From JAVJSD01 sp040219575 (GTDB lineage: Bacteria; Planctomycetota; Planctomycetia; Pirellulales; Pirellulaceae): a DNA stretch of 64,000 bases. This document shows, in pieces, positions 26,565-36,257 of the stretch. The notes beneath the pieces are model-generated. The model was not told the DNA's origin and searched no databases. It saw only the letters and a program-made list of their open reading frames with translations. Positions within the stretch are counted from its first letter, which is position 1. Each line of letters starts with the position of its first letter. The position numbers and the translations under genes are program-made. The stretch covers positions 90,975 through 154,974 of the forward strand of contig JAVJSD010000063.1 of the NCBI GenBank assembly GCA_040219575.1, in the 5' to 3' direction.

Positions 26565-28376
26565 TTACTCCACGGCTGCAAGTTCAATGGTGGCGTTACG
26601 CAATACAATCTGACCAGTTCTGACAAGGAACCCGAAGTCCCCGGCGTAGTCGTCGCCGGTCACGAGCAAATTGACCTCTCTGGAGGTCATCCTGTCGAGC
26701 CGTTGACCGTCGAGAATCACTTCACGCAGTCCCCGCTCGTCGACACTCAACTCCAGGGTGTGGGGGGCCTGGGGATCGAAATTATCGGGTAGACGCTGGC
26801 TCGCGACCCCCTCGTCGATGACGCCATCGGTGACCACGTCGCGATCCAGATAGTATCCTCCCTGCGGGTCGTTGGGACCGCTCGAACCGCGGCGCACAAG
26901 GTAGATCACCTGATAACGCCGACTCGCCGCTCCGTCGTGATGGTACTCATGGGCGCCGAAGAATACGCCCCCGATGAACGGCCAGCGGGACGGCGTGCAC
27001 GTCAAGTCGGTGCGGATCGTATAGCCGGGTAGATGCTCCGTAGTACCTCCGACCGCCAGCATGGTTCTGTCGCCTACCGGCGAGTCGATCGTGAGTTCTT
27101 GCCGCGAAGCATCAAGGTTCCAGGTCGAATCGGGGGCGCGGCTCAAGGGGATCGGGGCGGCGCGCAACACCTCATATCGCTGCCCAGGCAGCATCGGCCG
27201 TCCGTCCGTGCGAAAGCCATAGTCCACCCGCGCGCGTTGCCCCGAGACGGCCAGGGCGGCGAACAATCCCGCCACCAGCATCAAGGCGACGGCGCCTCCC
27301 ACCAGCACGGCCTGCCGCCGCCTGGCGGGCGTCTGCCGCCGCCGACGGGCCACTCTTTGCGTTCCGGTTCGACCGCGAACGACGGTAGCGTCGTGGGCGC
27401 CGCTCAAGCAGGCGTCGAGCGCGGCGGCCATCTCGGCGGCGGAGCGAAAGCGCTCGTCCGGGTTCGGACGCATCGCGGTTTCGATGCAATGCGCCAAGGC
27501 CGGGGGCGTTTCGGGAGGCAACGGCGCGGTCGCCCCGTCGCGAATTCGGCGAGCAATCTCCGACTCCTCGTCGCCTTCAAACGGCGGCCTGCCGACCACC
27601 AGGTGATACAACGTGGCGCCCAACGAGTAAATGTCGGTGCGCCCGTCAAGCGGCCGCATGTCGATTTGCTCGGGACTCATATACCGCAACGTCCCCCGAC
27701 GAAACTCCGACGCCGTGGGACTGATGGCCCGCGCCAGGCCGAAATCGATCAAATACACCACGCCGTGATGATCGATCATGATGTTCGACGGTTTGATGTC
27801 GCGGTGCGTGTGGCCTTCTTGGTGCGCGTAGTCGAGCGCCTGCGCCAGATCGCGCCCCACACGGGCGGCGAAGCGGAAGCGATCGGCGAGCAACTCCTCC
27901 ACGGCGCGGGAGTCGACCAACAGGTCGGAAACGCCGATCGTTGGATCATCGTGAATCTCATCGTCGCCCTCTCCCGCCGTCGATCCCACGCCGTTGATCG
28001 CGGCCGTGGTTTCACGGCCGAGCGTCGGATGCCGCGGCGGAGTTCCTCTCTCGAGCGTGGTGTTCTCGGCCCAGCGAATCGCCTCGCCCAGCGAGACGCC
28101 GCGGACAAGCTTCATCGTGAAGAACTGCCGCGACGCGTGCTCCGCCAGCGCGTGGATCGGCACGATATTCGGATGATCCAGCCCGGCGGCGAATTTCGCC
28201 TCATGCTGAAACAGCTTGAGCGCCTCCTCACCGTCGGCCATCCCCTCGGCCAACACCTTCAGCGCCACCGTCCGCCCCAGCGACGGTTGAAACGCCTCAT
28301 ATACTTCGCCCATGCCGCCGCGTCCTAGCAGGCGGCGAATCTCGAATTCGCCCAACTGATCGCCATGCTGCAACAT
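26565..28376 (-). CDS. Membrane Ser/Thr protein kinase with extracellular lectin-like domain
   Basis: The 603-residue protein begins with a kinase domain: glycine loop LGRGGMGEVYEA (17-28), Lys40 in TVALKVL, HRDIKPSN (191-198), DFGLA (211-215) and MSPEQI. An unusual acidic insertion (about 103-160) lies between the lobes. After an Arg-rich stretch comes one membrane segment (about 355-378, VLVGGAVALMLVAGLFAALAV). A 200-residue beta-sandwich follows, with FIGGVFFGAHEYHHDG and HTLELSVDERGLREVILDG, like concanavalin A-type or DUF1080 folds. It likely senses a sugar or polymer outside the cell. It is followed directly by the 131-residue gene. Confidence 0.88.
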   Translation of the reverse strand: MLQHGDQLGEFEIRRLLGRGGMGEVYEAFQPSLGRTVALKVLAEGMADGEEALKLFQHEAKFAAGLDHPNIVPIHALAEHASRQFFTMKLVRGVSLGEAIRWAENTTLERGTPPRHPTLGRETTAAINGVGSTAGEGDDEIHDDPTIGVSDLLVDSRAVEELLADRFRFAARVGRDLAQALDYAHQEGHTHRDIKPSNIMIDHHGVVYLIDFGLARAISPTASEFRRGTLRYMSPEQIDMRPLDGRTDIYSLGATLYHLVVGRPPFEGDEESEIARRIRDGATAPLPPETPPALAHCIETAMRPNPDERFRSAAEMAAALDACLSGAHDATVVRGRTGTQRVARRRRQTPARRRQAVLVGGAVALMLVAGLFAALAVSGQRARVDYGFRTDGRPMLPGQRYEVLRAAPIPLSRAPDSTWNLDASRQELTIDSPVGDRTMLAVGGTTEHLPGYTIRTDLTCTPSRWPFIGGVFFGAHEYHHDGAASRRYQVIYLVRRGSSGPNDPQGGYYLDRDVVTDGVIDEGVASQRLPDNFDPQAPHTLELSVDERGLREVILDGQRLDRMTSREVNLLVTGDDYAGDFGFLVRTGQIVLRNATIELAAVE

Positions 28377-28513
28377 CGGAATCGACCAAACTGAGGAGAG
28401 GAGAAACTGCCCTTGCTCTGCCGACTAGAATATACCCGAATTGGCGAGCAAATTGCTACCAATTTAGGGGGCGAAGACGGAAATGCCGTTGGTCGCCTGC
28501 TCTGCTGAAAGCG

Positions 28514-30145
28514 CTACAACGCGTCGGAATCATGCCCGCGCGACCAGCGGCGGTAGGCGAAAAAGGCGGGCACGCCGAGCGAGATCATCAACATGCCGAA
28601 CCCGCTCTCCAGTGGTTTGCCGCGCAGGATCTCCCACAGGAACCAGCCGTAGACCGCGATGAACACCAGCGGTACGACGGGATAGCCGGGCGTGTGATAA
28701 CTGCGGGGCAAGTCCGGTCGCCGCATCCGCAGCACGATCAGGGCCAGCACCGCCAGGGCGTAAAACACGCTCGCCGAGAAGATCACGCAATTCGTCGCCA
28801 GATCGAAGATCGTGCCGGTCTTGAGACTCTCGACGAATTCCCGGCCGAGATTCCAGGTGTAGGCCGACGTGTCGACATCGAACACCAGCGCCTTGGCGAC
28901 CGATGCGAGCACCACCAGGCCGATGGCCATGGCGGCGGTCACGAAGATCGCCGCGGCGGGCGTGCGAAAGGTGGCGTGCACCCGGCCCAGGTCGCGAAAG
29001 AACACGCCGTCGCGCCCCATGGCGAAGGTGATTCGCGGCGCGGTAAGCAGGTTGGTGTTGATCGCGCCGAAGGTGCTGCACATGATCACACCGGCGATCA
29101 TCACCACGCCCGCCGGCCCAATCAACCGCTGCAACATGTCGCCCGCGGCGGTGGCCTTCACCACCCGGCCGCCTTCGGCCGCGTTGCGGACTCCGACATC
29201 GCGCACCTCGGCCATCGTGAGCACGCCGTGGTAAGCGAAATTGGCCGCCAGGTACAGCACAATCAGAATTCCCACGCCGCCGATCAGCGCCAACGGAATA
29301 TTGCGTTGCGGACGCCGGACTTCTTCCGCCAGCGGCGTGATGCCGTGCCATCCGTTGTAGGCCCACATCACGGCGATCAACACCGCCGCGATCTGCACAC
29401 CGAGGCCCGGCGGCGCTGTTTCTCCCGCGATCGGTTGGGGCGTGATCGTGGTGGCGTAGTTCGCCGGATCGATGCCGCCGCCATTGACCGCCAACACAAT
29501 GATCGGCATCAAAGCCACCAGGGCCAGCACGCCGGCCTTGATGATCGTCACCACCAACTGCATCCAGCCGCCCCACACCACGCCCAAAATGTTCACTCCC
29601 GCCAATGCGGCGATCACCACCGCCACCATCAGCACCTCTCCCGTGGCGTTGACGAACACGACGGTCGGACCCGAGGAAGTCGACGAGGAGGACAGCAGTT
29701 GCTCGATCAGCCAGATCAATTGTCCGATGAACACCACCGACAGCGCCGCGATCGACCCCGGCACGCGGATCAAGAACTCCGTCCAACCGAACAGGAACGC
29801 CACGGGGCGGCCGTAAGCCTCCCGCAGGTAAACGTACAATCCGCCCGCTTGCGGCAGCATGGTGGCGAGTTCGGCGAAGCACAGCGCGCCGAGGATGCAC
29901 AGCACGCCGCCCGCCACCCACACGCTGATGATCAGCGGAAAGTTGCCCGCGTCCGCCGCGATGGTGCCCGGCTTGAGGAAGATGCCCGAGCCGATCACGT
30001 TGCCCACCACCACGGCGGTGGCCATGGCGGGGCCGAGCGCCCGATGCAGCTTGTGCACCGGCTTCTTGGGCGGAACTCCCGCTTCGTCGGGCGATGGCGG
30101 CGCGGCGTCTTCGCCCGGTTCGCGATCGGTGGAAACGTCGGTCAT
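28514..30145 (-). CDS. APC-family amino acid permease
   Basis: The 543-residue product shows about twelve to fourteen membrane segments. Family marks are the first helix GLPIFLKPGTIA-like motif (VVGNVIGSGIFLKPG), the AGGLYVYLREAYGRPVAFLFGW segment of helix 3, and helix 6-7 GWHGITPLAEEVRRPQRNIP. These are typical of the amino acid/polyamine/organocation superfamily, close to LAT-like carriers. It has cytoplasmic polar termini. The next gene downstream is on the opposite side of an alpha/beta hydrolase. The specific substrate cannot be assigned. Confidence 0.9.
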   Translation of the reverse strand: MTDVSTDREPGEDAAPPSPDEAGVPPKKPVHKLHRALGPAMATAVVVGNVIGSGIFLKPGTIAADAGNFPLIISVWVAGGVLCILGALCFAELATMLPQAGGLYVYLREAYGRPVAFLFGWTEFLIRVPGSIAALSVVFIGQLIWLIEQLLSSSSTSSGPTVVFVNATGEVLMVAVVIAALAGVNILGVVWGGWMQLVVTIIKAGVLALVALMPIIVLAVNGGGIDPANYATTITPQPIAGETAPPGLGVQIAAVLIAVMWAYNGWHGITPLAEEVRRPQRNIPLALIGGVGILIVLYLAANFAYHGVLTMAEVRDVGVRNAAEGGRVVKATAAGDMLQRLIGPAGVVMIAGVIMCSTFGAINTNLLTAPRITFAMGRDGVFFRDLGRVHATFRTPAAAIFVTAAMAIGLVVLASVAKALVFDVDTSAYTWNLGREFVESLKTGTIFDLATNCVIFSASVFYALAVLALIVLRMRRPDLPRSYHTPGYPVVPLVFIAVYGWFLWEILRGKPLESGFGMLMISLGVPAFFAYRRWSRGHDSDAL

Positions 30146-30155
30146 GCGGCTGGCG

Positions 30156-31043
30156 TCAGCGTTTCTCGAGCAGATTCATGTTCCGCAACCAGCCCTCGCA
30201 GCTCTTAGGCCAGGTGGAGCTGCGGTAGGCGGTGGGACGCAGTCCGAATCCGTGGCCGCCGTTGGCGTACACGTGCACTTCGGAAGGGACCTTGGCCTTC
30301 TTCAGCGCCAGAAACATGTGGACGCTGTTTTCCGGCGAGTGGCCGTCGTCGAAAGCGTGAGCGAAGAAAGTGGGTGGTGACTTGGCGTCGACGCGAATCT
30401 CCGGCGTCAACTCGCCGTCTTCCTGCAAATAGGCGGGGTAGATCAGCACCACGAAGTCGGGGCGGCAGCTTTGCTTGTCGACGTCGTCGATCGGCTCATA
30501 GTTTCGCTTGTCGTAGTTCGTGGCGGTGGTCGCCGAAAGGTGGCCGCCGGCCGAGAAGCCGAGGATGCCCAACCGCGTCGGATCGACGCCCCATTTGTCG
30601 GCGTTGGCCCGGCACAGCGACAGCGCCCGCTGCGCGTCTTGCAGCGGGGCGTCGTGCTTCTCGCGGTCCTTGCGGCGCGGCACGCGGTACTTCAGCACAA
30701 TGCCGGTCACGCCGATTGAGTTCAGCCACTCGGCCACCTCGGTTCCCTCCAGGTCCCAAGCCAGAATGTTGTAGCCGCCGCCCGGACAGATCAACACCGC
30801 CGCGCCCGTGTCGATGGCGGCGTCGGGCTTGTAGACCGTAAGCGTGGGAACCGTGACGTTGTGGATCCGCAGGACCGGCTTGGCGCCATCGCCCTGCACC
30901 GCCTTCTCCTCCTCGACGTCGCCCTTTTCGCCAGGCGCTTTTCCCGGCCAGACGTTAAGCGTGGTTGGTTCGGCGGCCTGCGCCACAAGCGCCAGAAACA
31001 ACAGCAACACAGACGACGGGGCGAGAACCGTAGAGCATTTCAC
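30156..31043 (-). CDS. Secreted alpha/beta hydrolase (esterase/acetylxylan-esterase-like)
   Basis: A GTG at 31043, after a GAGG ribosome-binding site, gives a signal peptide (VLLLFLALVAQA) and 295 residues; a TTG seven codons earlier is possible. The fold is shown by PGGGYNILAWDLEG (oxyanion hole), the nucleophile elbow LGILGFSAGGHL with its Gly-Phe-Ser-Ala-Gly, and the late GGHGFGL His. This matches the BD-FAE and related esterases that deacetylate xylan or other esters. It ends 10 bases before the permease starts, so the two share a transcript, with the hydrolase first. Confidence 0.87.
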   Translation of the reverse strand: MKCSTVLAPSSVLLLFLALVAQAAEPTTLNVWPGKAPGEKGDVEEEKAVQGDGAKPVLRIHNVTVPTLTVYKPDAAIDTGAAVLICPGGGYNILAWDLEGTEVAEWLNSIGVTGIVLKYRVPRRKDREKHDAPLQDAQRALSLCRANADKWGVDPTRLGILGFSAGGHLSATTATNYDKRNYEPIDDVDKQSCRPDFVVLIYPAYLQEDGELTPEIRVDAKSPPTFFAHAFDDGHSPENSVHMFLALKKAKVPSEVHVYANGGHGFGLRPTAYRSSTWPKSCEGWLRNMNLLEKR

Positions 31044-31267
31044 GACGGAAGACCTCGGGGGCAAGGTGGAGCGATTCAGATTTGCAGCGTTCGCATTGTA
31101 GTCGAAACCCCGACCACAATCGACGAACCCTCACCACGCCCCGCCCATGAAGACGATTGCAATGGTCGCGAAAATGCAGCGAGCGCAAAGCGGCGCAGCG
31201 TTGAATTCGACGTCGGCATGACGGATGATGAACGCTCCCCCTTCTCTCTCCCGCTGGAGGTCTCGCC

Positions 31268-33439
31268 GTGGCCCTGTCGTTCCGTCCGCTTGCCTTGCTG
31301 CTGGTCGCCGTTTGGGCGACGGCGCCGACTTCCATGGCCGCGAAGATTTCGGTCGACGCATCGGCCTACCCGAAGGCGAGTCGCGTCGCGGTTGAGGAAA
31401 CGGCCGCCGTGGGCGACTCCGCGTCGCGTCTTTCCATTCGCTGGCCGACCGGCGACGAACAGCAACAGGCCCGCTGCGTAATCAACCTCGCAGGCGACAA
31501 GCCGCTGATTGAATCGCTCGGCCTGTCGGCGGCCGGCGGGGAGTTCGAGACGCTGCTGACCGACGTCGATCCGGTGGTGTACGTCACCGTCGGCAGCCGA
31601 CGTGTGCCGGGCGGGAAGCCGGACGATCAGAAATGGCAGGTGTTCTTCGACAAACCGGCCAATCGTCCGCACGACACGTTTGTCTCCAAACTCGACCTGC
31701 AGCGGGTGACCGTCGCCGGAAACGAACAACGCGCCAGCATCACCATCGACAAGCTCTCCGCGGGCGAGTTTCACGGTTCGTTGCAATTGAATTTCTACGC
31801 CGACTGCCGTCTGCTGCATATCGAGGCGCTGCTGGAAACCGACGAGGACGGACGGGCCATCCTCTACGACGCCGGCCTGGTGGGCGATACGGCCCCGTGG
31901 AAGACCATCGCCTGGATGGACTCGCAGCGGCGCATGCAAGGAGCGACGATCAACCAAGGAAACCGGCCGGCCGAACAAACGCCGAAGTCGCGGCATCGTA
32001 CGATCCTCGCCGAATTCACCCACGGCTCGATCGCCTGCTTTTCGCCGCCGCATCAGTTTCATTTTCCGCGCGACTGGAGCGACAACTTCGGCTACGTTTG
32101 GTACGGAGCCGGGCATCGCGGCGTCGACAAACGCTTCGGCTTCGGAGTGCAACAGGACAAGGCGGGCGGCCGGGCGTTCGTGCCGTGGTTCAATGCTCCG
32201 CCGGGAGTTCCGCATCGGATGGGCGTTTTCTATCTGCTGAGCGATGGAAACGCGGAACAGGCGCTGCAGCAGACGCTCCGCTACACGCACGGCGATCGCT
32301 TTCCAGAACTGCCCGGCTATCTAACGATGACCAGCCATTACCACATGGCGATCAGCGAGGCCGCCTTGCAGCGTAAGCAACGGGGCCAGCCAGAGATCAC
32401 GCCCGACTTCGTGAACGTATTCAAAGACATGAACGTGAACATGGTCCACCTCGGCGAGTTCCATGGCGACGGCCATCAGAAGGACGAGGGGCCTCTGCGT
32501 CTGCCTGAGATGCAGACGATGTTTCACGAATGCCGGCGGCTCTCGGACGAAAAGCTGCTCTTGATCCCCGGCGAGGAAGTGAACGCCTTCCTGGGCCTGC
32601 CCGAGCCCGGCAAACATCCCGGCCATTGGATGAGCCTGTTTCCCAAACCGGTCTATTGGACGATGAAGCCCGACGACCCGCGGCCGTTTGTCGAGGAGAC
32701 CGAACAGTACGGCCGCGTTTACCACGTCGGCGACCGCGGCGACATGGTGCGGCTGATCAAGGAGGAAGACGGCCTGGTGTGGGCGGCGCATCCACGAATC
32801 AAGGCGTCGAGCTGGACGCCCGACATCTTTCGCAACGAGGACTTCTTCCTCGCCGACTACTGGTTGGGCGGGGCCTGGAAGGCGATGCCGGCGGACTTGT
32901 CCGAGGATCGGTTGGGGATCCGCGTGCTCGACCTGCTCGACGACATGGCCAACTGGGGGCACAAGAAGTACGTGCTGGGCGAGGTCGACGTGTTCAAGAT
33001 CGACGGCACGCACGAGTTGTACGCGCACATGAACATCAACTACCTGAAAATGGACCGCCTGCCGAAGTTCGACGAAGGATGGCGGCCGGTGATGGACGTG
33101 TTGCGCGACGGCAAGTTCTTCGTCAGCACCGGCGAAGTGCTGATTCCCGACTTCAAGGTGAACGGCCGCGAGAGCGGCGACCGGCCGAAGCTGGATGAGG
33201 ACGGGGGAGCACGAATCGAGGCCCGGGTCTCCTGGACGTTTCCCCCCGCGTTTCTGCTGTTGGTCTCCGGCGACGGAGAGCATGTGCATCAGGAGAAGAT
33301 CGATCTCGGCGAAGAGTCGGCCTTCCGCGAAACGCGATTCAACTTCTCCCGCAATCTGCGAGGACGACGCTGGCTGCGGCTGGAAGTATGGGACGTCGCC
33401 GGCAACGGCGCGTTCACGCAACCGGTTTGGCTCGAGTGA
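31268..33439 (+). CDS. Secreted PHP/CehA-like metallohydrolase
   Basis: The GTG at 31268 follows GGAGG and gives a 723-residue protein with a signal peptide (LLLVAVWATAPTSMA). The N-terminal half is beta-rich (PVVYVTVGSRR, GSLQLNFYADCRL). The C-terminal half, after about 360, has His- and Asp-rich motifs. SHYHMAISEAAL, NMVHLGEFHGDGH, LIPGEEVNAF and LVWAAHPR are in the order of the PHP-type trinuclear metal site seen in CehA/McbA proteins. I infer a phosphoesterase or carbohydrate-processing role in the periplasm, but the substrate is unknown. Confidence 0.7.
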   Translation: MALSFRPLALLLVAVWATAPTSMAAKISVDASAYPKASRVAVEETAAVGDSASRLSIRWPTGDEQQQARCVINLAGDKPLIESLGLSAAGGEFETLLTDVDPVVYVTVGSRRVPGGKPDDQKWQVFFDKPANRPHDTFVSKLDLQRVTVAGNEQRASITIDKLSAGEFHGSLQLNFYADCRLLHIEALLETDEDGRAILYDAGLVGDTAPWKTIAWMDSQRRMQGATINQGNRPAEQTPKSRHRTILAEFTHGSIACFSPPHQFHFPRDWSDNFGYVWYGAGHRGVDKRFGFGVQQDKAGGRAFVPWFNAPPGVPHRMGVFYLLSDGNAEQALQQTLRYTHGDRFPELPGYLTMTSHYHMAISEAALQRKQRGQPEITPDFVNVFKDMNVNMVHLGEFHGDGHQKDEGPLRLPEMQTMFHECRRLSDEKLLLIPGEEVNAFLGLPEPGKHPGHWMSLFPKPVYWTMKPDDPRPFVEETEQYGRVYHVGDRGDMVRLIKEEDGLVWAAHPRIKASSWTPDIFRNEDFFLADYWLGGAWKAMPADLSEDRLGIRVLDLLDDMANWGHKKYVLGEVDVFKIDGTHELYAHMNINYLKMDRLPKFDEGWRPVMDVLRDGKFFVSTGEVLIPDFKVNGRESGDRPKLDEDGGARIEARVSWTFPPAFLLLVSGDGEHVHQEKIDLGEESAFRETRFNFSRNLRGRRWLRLEVWDVAGNGAFTQPVWLE

Positions 33440-33461
33440 GCCGCCGGCCCCCGCGCATCAC

Positions 33462-33532
33462 TCCAAGCCGACGGCTTCGCCGTCGTGATGCTGCTTGAGT
33501 GTTTGCAACGACGGCGAAGCCGTCGGCTTGGA
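33462..33532. terminator. Perfect 25-bp inverted repeat between convergent genes
   Basis: Arms 33462-33486 and 33508-33532 are exact reverse complements with a 21-base loop. Each arm also holds the smaller palindrome GACGGCTTCGCCGTC. It lies between genes ending at 33439 and 33545, a position that suits a bidirectional terminator. Confidence 0.85.
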
Positions 33533-33544
33533 TGGCCGTTCGTC

Positions 33545-34711
33545 CTACGGCAACGGCGGGCCGAGGCGGATCGCGCGGAGCCAGACGCCGCCGCCGTGAT
33601 TCTGGAATCCGAGATAGCCCTTGAGCAGCCGCTCCTCGAGTAGTGGGAACGATTCGACGTCGGCGTCGACGATGACGACGCCGTTATGCGTCACGCGGTA
33701 GCTTTGCCCGCGGGTTTGAATTTCGAGCTGGTTCCACTCACCCGCCGGTCGGCCGACGTGCTGCGTGGAAGGGGCGACGGCGTACACGCTGCCGGTGAAC
33801 TGGTAGGGCTTGAGCTTGGCGTATCGCTCGGCGTGGTCGTCGAGCAGTTGAATCTCGACGCCGGCGTCTTTTCCGTGATGGTTGCCGCTTTCCGGCACGC
33901 GAACATAGACACCGGAGTTGCCGCCTTCCTTCACCTTGTACTGCAATCGCAGGTCGAAGTCGCCATACTGCTGCTTGCTACGGAGCCAGGGGCCCTTTTC
34001 CTCCAGGCCGACCAGCACGCCGTCCTCTACGGCCCAACATGCGGCCGCCTCGGCGTCGGCGCCCTCCCAGCCGCTGAAGTCGCGGCCGTTGAACAGCGAC
34101 TGGTAGCCGAGTTCCGTCACCTGCAGGTTGCGGAACAGGAATTGGCCGCCGCCGGGGACCTCGGATTGAATGCCGATATATCCGCTCGGCGCCTCGAGCG
34201 CGTCTTCGACCTTCCAGGCCGGCTTGCCGTTGATCTCCAGCGCGGCGCTGGCGCCGACCACCGTCAGCTTGAAGCGATTCCAATCGCCGGGCTTGATCAG
34301 CCCCATCGGGCCGGTCTCTTTCGCCCCCAGTAGCGCGCCTTCCTTGCCTTGCAGCAGATTCACCTGATAGCGATTCGGCCAGTTCTTCCCTTCGGCCGGC
34401 AGTTCGCTGCGGATGTAAATGCCAGAGTCGTATTTCTCTTCGCGCAGCGCCTTCCACTCCAATTCGAGCACGAAATCGGCGTAGCGTTGATTGGTGCGAA
34501 GGAAGCCATCGCCGTCCTTCAGCAGAATCGCGCCGTCGGTGACGACCGCATCGCAGCCGGTCACCTGCCAGCCCTCGAGCGTCTTGCCGTCGAAAAGGCT
34601 GATCGTGTAGCCCGCTTCGGCGGCGCTTTCATCGGCTCCCAAGACAAGACCGGGGGCGAGCGATGCAGTCAACACAATCAACAACGATGCGGCGTGAAGG
34701 GGCGGTTTCAT
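33545..34711 (-). CDS. Secreted protein with two DUF1080 domains
   Basis: From ATG 34711 there is a signal peptide (LLIVLTASLAPGLVLG) and 388 residues. Two copies of DUF1080, the 3-keto-disaccharide hydrolase-like beta-sandwich, follow. Copy one begins ISLFDGKTLEGWQ and includes SGIYIRSELPAEG. Copy two begins QSLFNGRDFSGWEG and includes NSGVYVRVPESGNHHGKDAGVEIQLLD. Single DUF1080 proteins are plentiful in planctomycetes and act on 3-keto-sugars or bind glycans. The tandem arrangement is less usual. It should work in the periplasm. Confidence 0.9.
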   Translation of the reverse strand: MKPPLHAASLLIVLTASLAPGLVLGADESAAEAGYTISLFDGKTLEGWQVTGCDAVVTDGAILLKDGDGFLRTNQRYADFVLELEWKALREEKYDSGIYIRSELPAEGKNWPNRYQVNLLQGKEGALLGAKETGPMGLIKPGDWNRFKLTVVGASAALEINGKPAWKVEDALEAPSGYIGIQSEVPGGGQFLFRNLQVTELGYQSLFNGRDFSGWEGADAEAAACWAVEDGVLVGLEEKGPWLRSKQQYGDFDLRLQYKVKEGGNSGVYVRVPESGNHHGKDAGVEIQLLDDHAERYAKLKPYQFTGSVYAVAPSTQHVGRPAGEWNQLEIQTRGQSYRVTHNGVVIVDADVESFPLLEERLLKGYLGFQNHGGGVWLRAIRLGPPLP

Positions 34712-34952
34712 GGGAGGCTTCCGTAGGGAGGGACGCGAGGTGGTCGTCGCTGGCGGGCGATTGATGGTGCGCATTATAGCCTCGCCAACCGCCCGGGAGC
34801 ACGTGCCGCGGGGGAGCAGCACAATTTCGTGACCGGGACGGCCGACACCCGACGCCGCCGACCGTTGACCATCGCGCCTTCGGCGAACAAACTGGAGATT
34901 GCCGGTAGGTCGACGGACGAAACATCTTTCTTCCGCATGGTTTTACGACACG

Positions 34953-36257
34953 ATGCCGCTTAAGGTCCGCTGCGCGTGTGGACAGGTGCTAAAGGTCCCC
35001 GAAACTCGGGCCGGGACCCGCGTGCGCTGTCCGGTATGCGAGCAACGCGTGCTGATCCCCGAGGCGACGACGGAGAAGGCCGCTGGCAAGCCCACCGTGC
35101 AACCGACGCAGCGGTCCACGACCTCTCCGCCATCGGCCGAACCAGGTTCGAACGGTGCGCGACGCAGGTCCGACAAGAAATCTCGACAGGAACGCCCAAC
35201 ATCGGTCGGTACGCAGGACAAAGACGGTACGCAGGACAAAGATGCGCCCGAACCAACCGCGAGCGGCCCGCCCAAAACGGAACGTAAACCCGAGAAGCCG
35301 TCTGAGGTGAAGAATTCCGCGCCGACGAATTCTCGACCGACATCAACCGCGGCCCGGCCGGCGGCGGACCAGGCCCCCCGACCGAACTCGACGACTTCCG
35401 CTTCGCCGCGCGGCGCGGGCGCTCCGCCAAAGTCGCGCCCCGAGCCCTCGCTTCCCGCCGCCCCGTCGCGCAAGCCGCCGCCGCTTCCCAAGACGACGGT
35501 GACGGTGGAATCGGCCGATGCACCGACCCGCGGGGCAACGGCGGCGCCCGAAAGACAGAAGTTGTCGACAGCGCCATCCGCACCGCCAGAACGGGCGACG
35601 TCGGAGTCGCCGTCGACGGATTCGGCGTCCTCGGCGAATTCGACGGCTACGATCGAGCCAAGCGCCGAGCATCCCATCGCACCGCCGCCACGGTCGCTCG
35701 CCGAGCGCCCGCCCGTGGCGGTCCCCGGCGAAGTCGAAACAGAGGAAAACGCTCCAGCGGCGAAGCCGCGCGGTGTGGTGCATCCGGCGGCCAAGCGAAC
35801 CGCCGTCTACTGGCTGGCCGCCTCCGTCCTGGCGGTCGCGTGCGCCAGTTTCGGCCTGGCGATCACCGACGTGGTCCTCGACGCGCAGCAACTTCGGCCC
35901 TCGGGCATCGCCAATTGGGCGATCGTGTTGATCGTGATCGGACTGGTCCACGCAGGCTACGCCCTGTACCTGTTCCAACTGCCCGATTGGAGCACCGAGT
36001 GGGTGGTGTCGATCGTGATGCTGGTCACAGCCACGGCGTACGCCATGATGTTGGCGGTGCTTTCGCTTGGCGGCGGCAACACGCCGCTGGCGACGTCGGT
36101 GCAGTTGAACGAGTTTCCCGACCAACGACCGGAACTCGTCTGTCTGATCATGCTGGCGCTCTCGGGTCTGCTGAGCTACCTCCTCGGTCGAGCCAGCATG
36201 CGCTGGCGCCGCAGCGACCAACTGCTTGCCGCGTCGACGACCGGCGAACCTTCCTGA
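34953..36257 (+). CDS. Zinc-ribbon membrane protein with long low-complexity linker
   Basis: I place the start at ATG 34953, giving 434 residues that begin MPLKVRCACGQVLKVP. The first 35 residues are a zinc ribbon (CACG and CPVC) very like the one on the MoxR protein at 60266. A Pro/Ser/Thr/Ala-rich stretch of about 250 residues follows, with a tandem GTQDKD-GTQDKD repeat near residues 88-99. Four membrane segments occupy the C-terminus. An RDD-like or TM2-like role is not supported. It may be a sensor or scaffold; no function is assigned. Confidence 0.7.
   Translation: MPLKVRCACGQVLKVPETRAGTRVRCPVCEQRVLIPEATTEKAAGKPTVQPTQRSTTSPPSAEPGSNGARRRSDKKSRQERPTSVGTQDKDGTQDKDAPEPTASGPPKTERKPEKPSEVKNSAPTNSRPTSTAARPAADQAPRPNSTTSASPRGAGAPPKSRPEPSLPAAPSRKPPPLPKTTVTVESADAPTRGATAAPERQKLSTAPSAPPERATSESPSTDSASSANSTATIEPSAEHPIAPPPRSLAERPPVAVPGEVETEENAPAAKPRGVVHPAAKRTAVYWLAASVLAVACASFGLAITDVVLDAQQLRPSGIANWAIVLIVIGLVHAGYALYLFQLPDWSTEWVVSIVMLVTATAYAMMLAVLSLGGGNTPLATSVQLNEFPDQRPELVCLIMLALSGLLSYLLGRASMRWRRSDQLLAASTTGEPS

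Noticed and set aside
28532..30208. Plus-strand frame antisense to the amino acid permease
   Set aside because: The translated product is a hydrophilic His/Arg-rich string with no recognisable domain.
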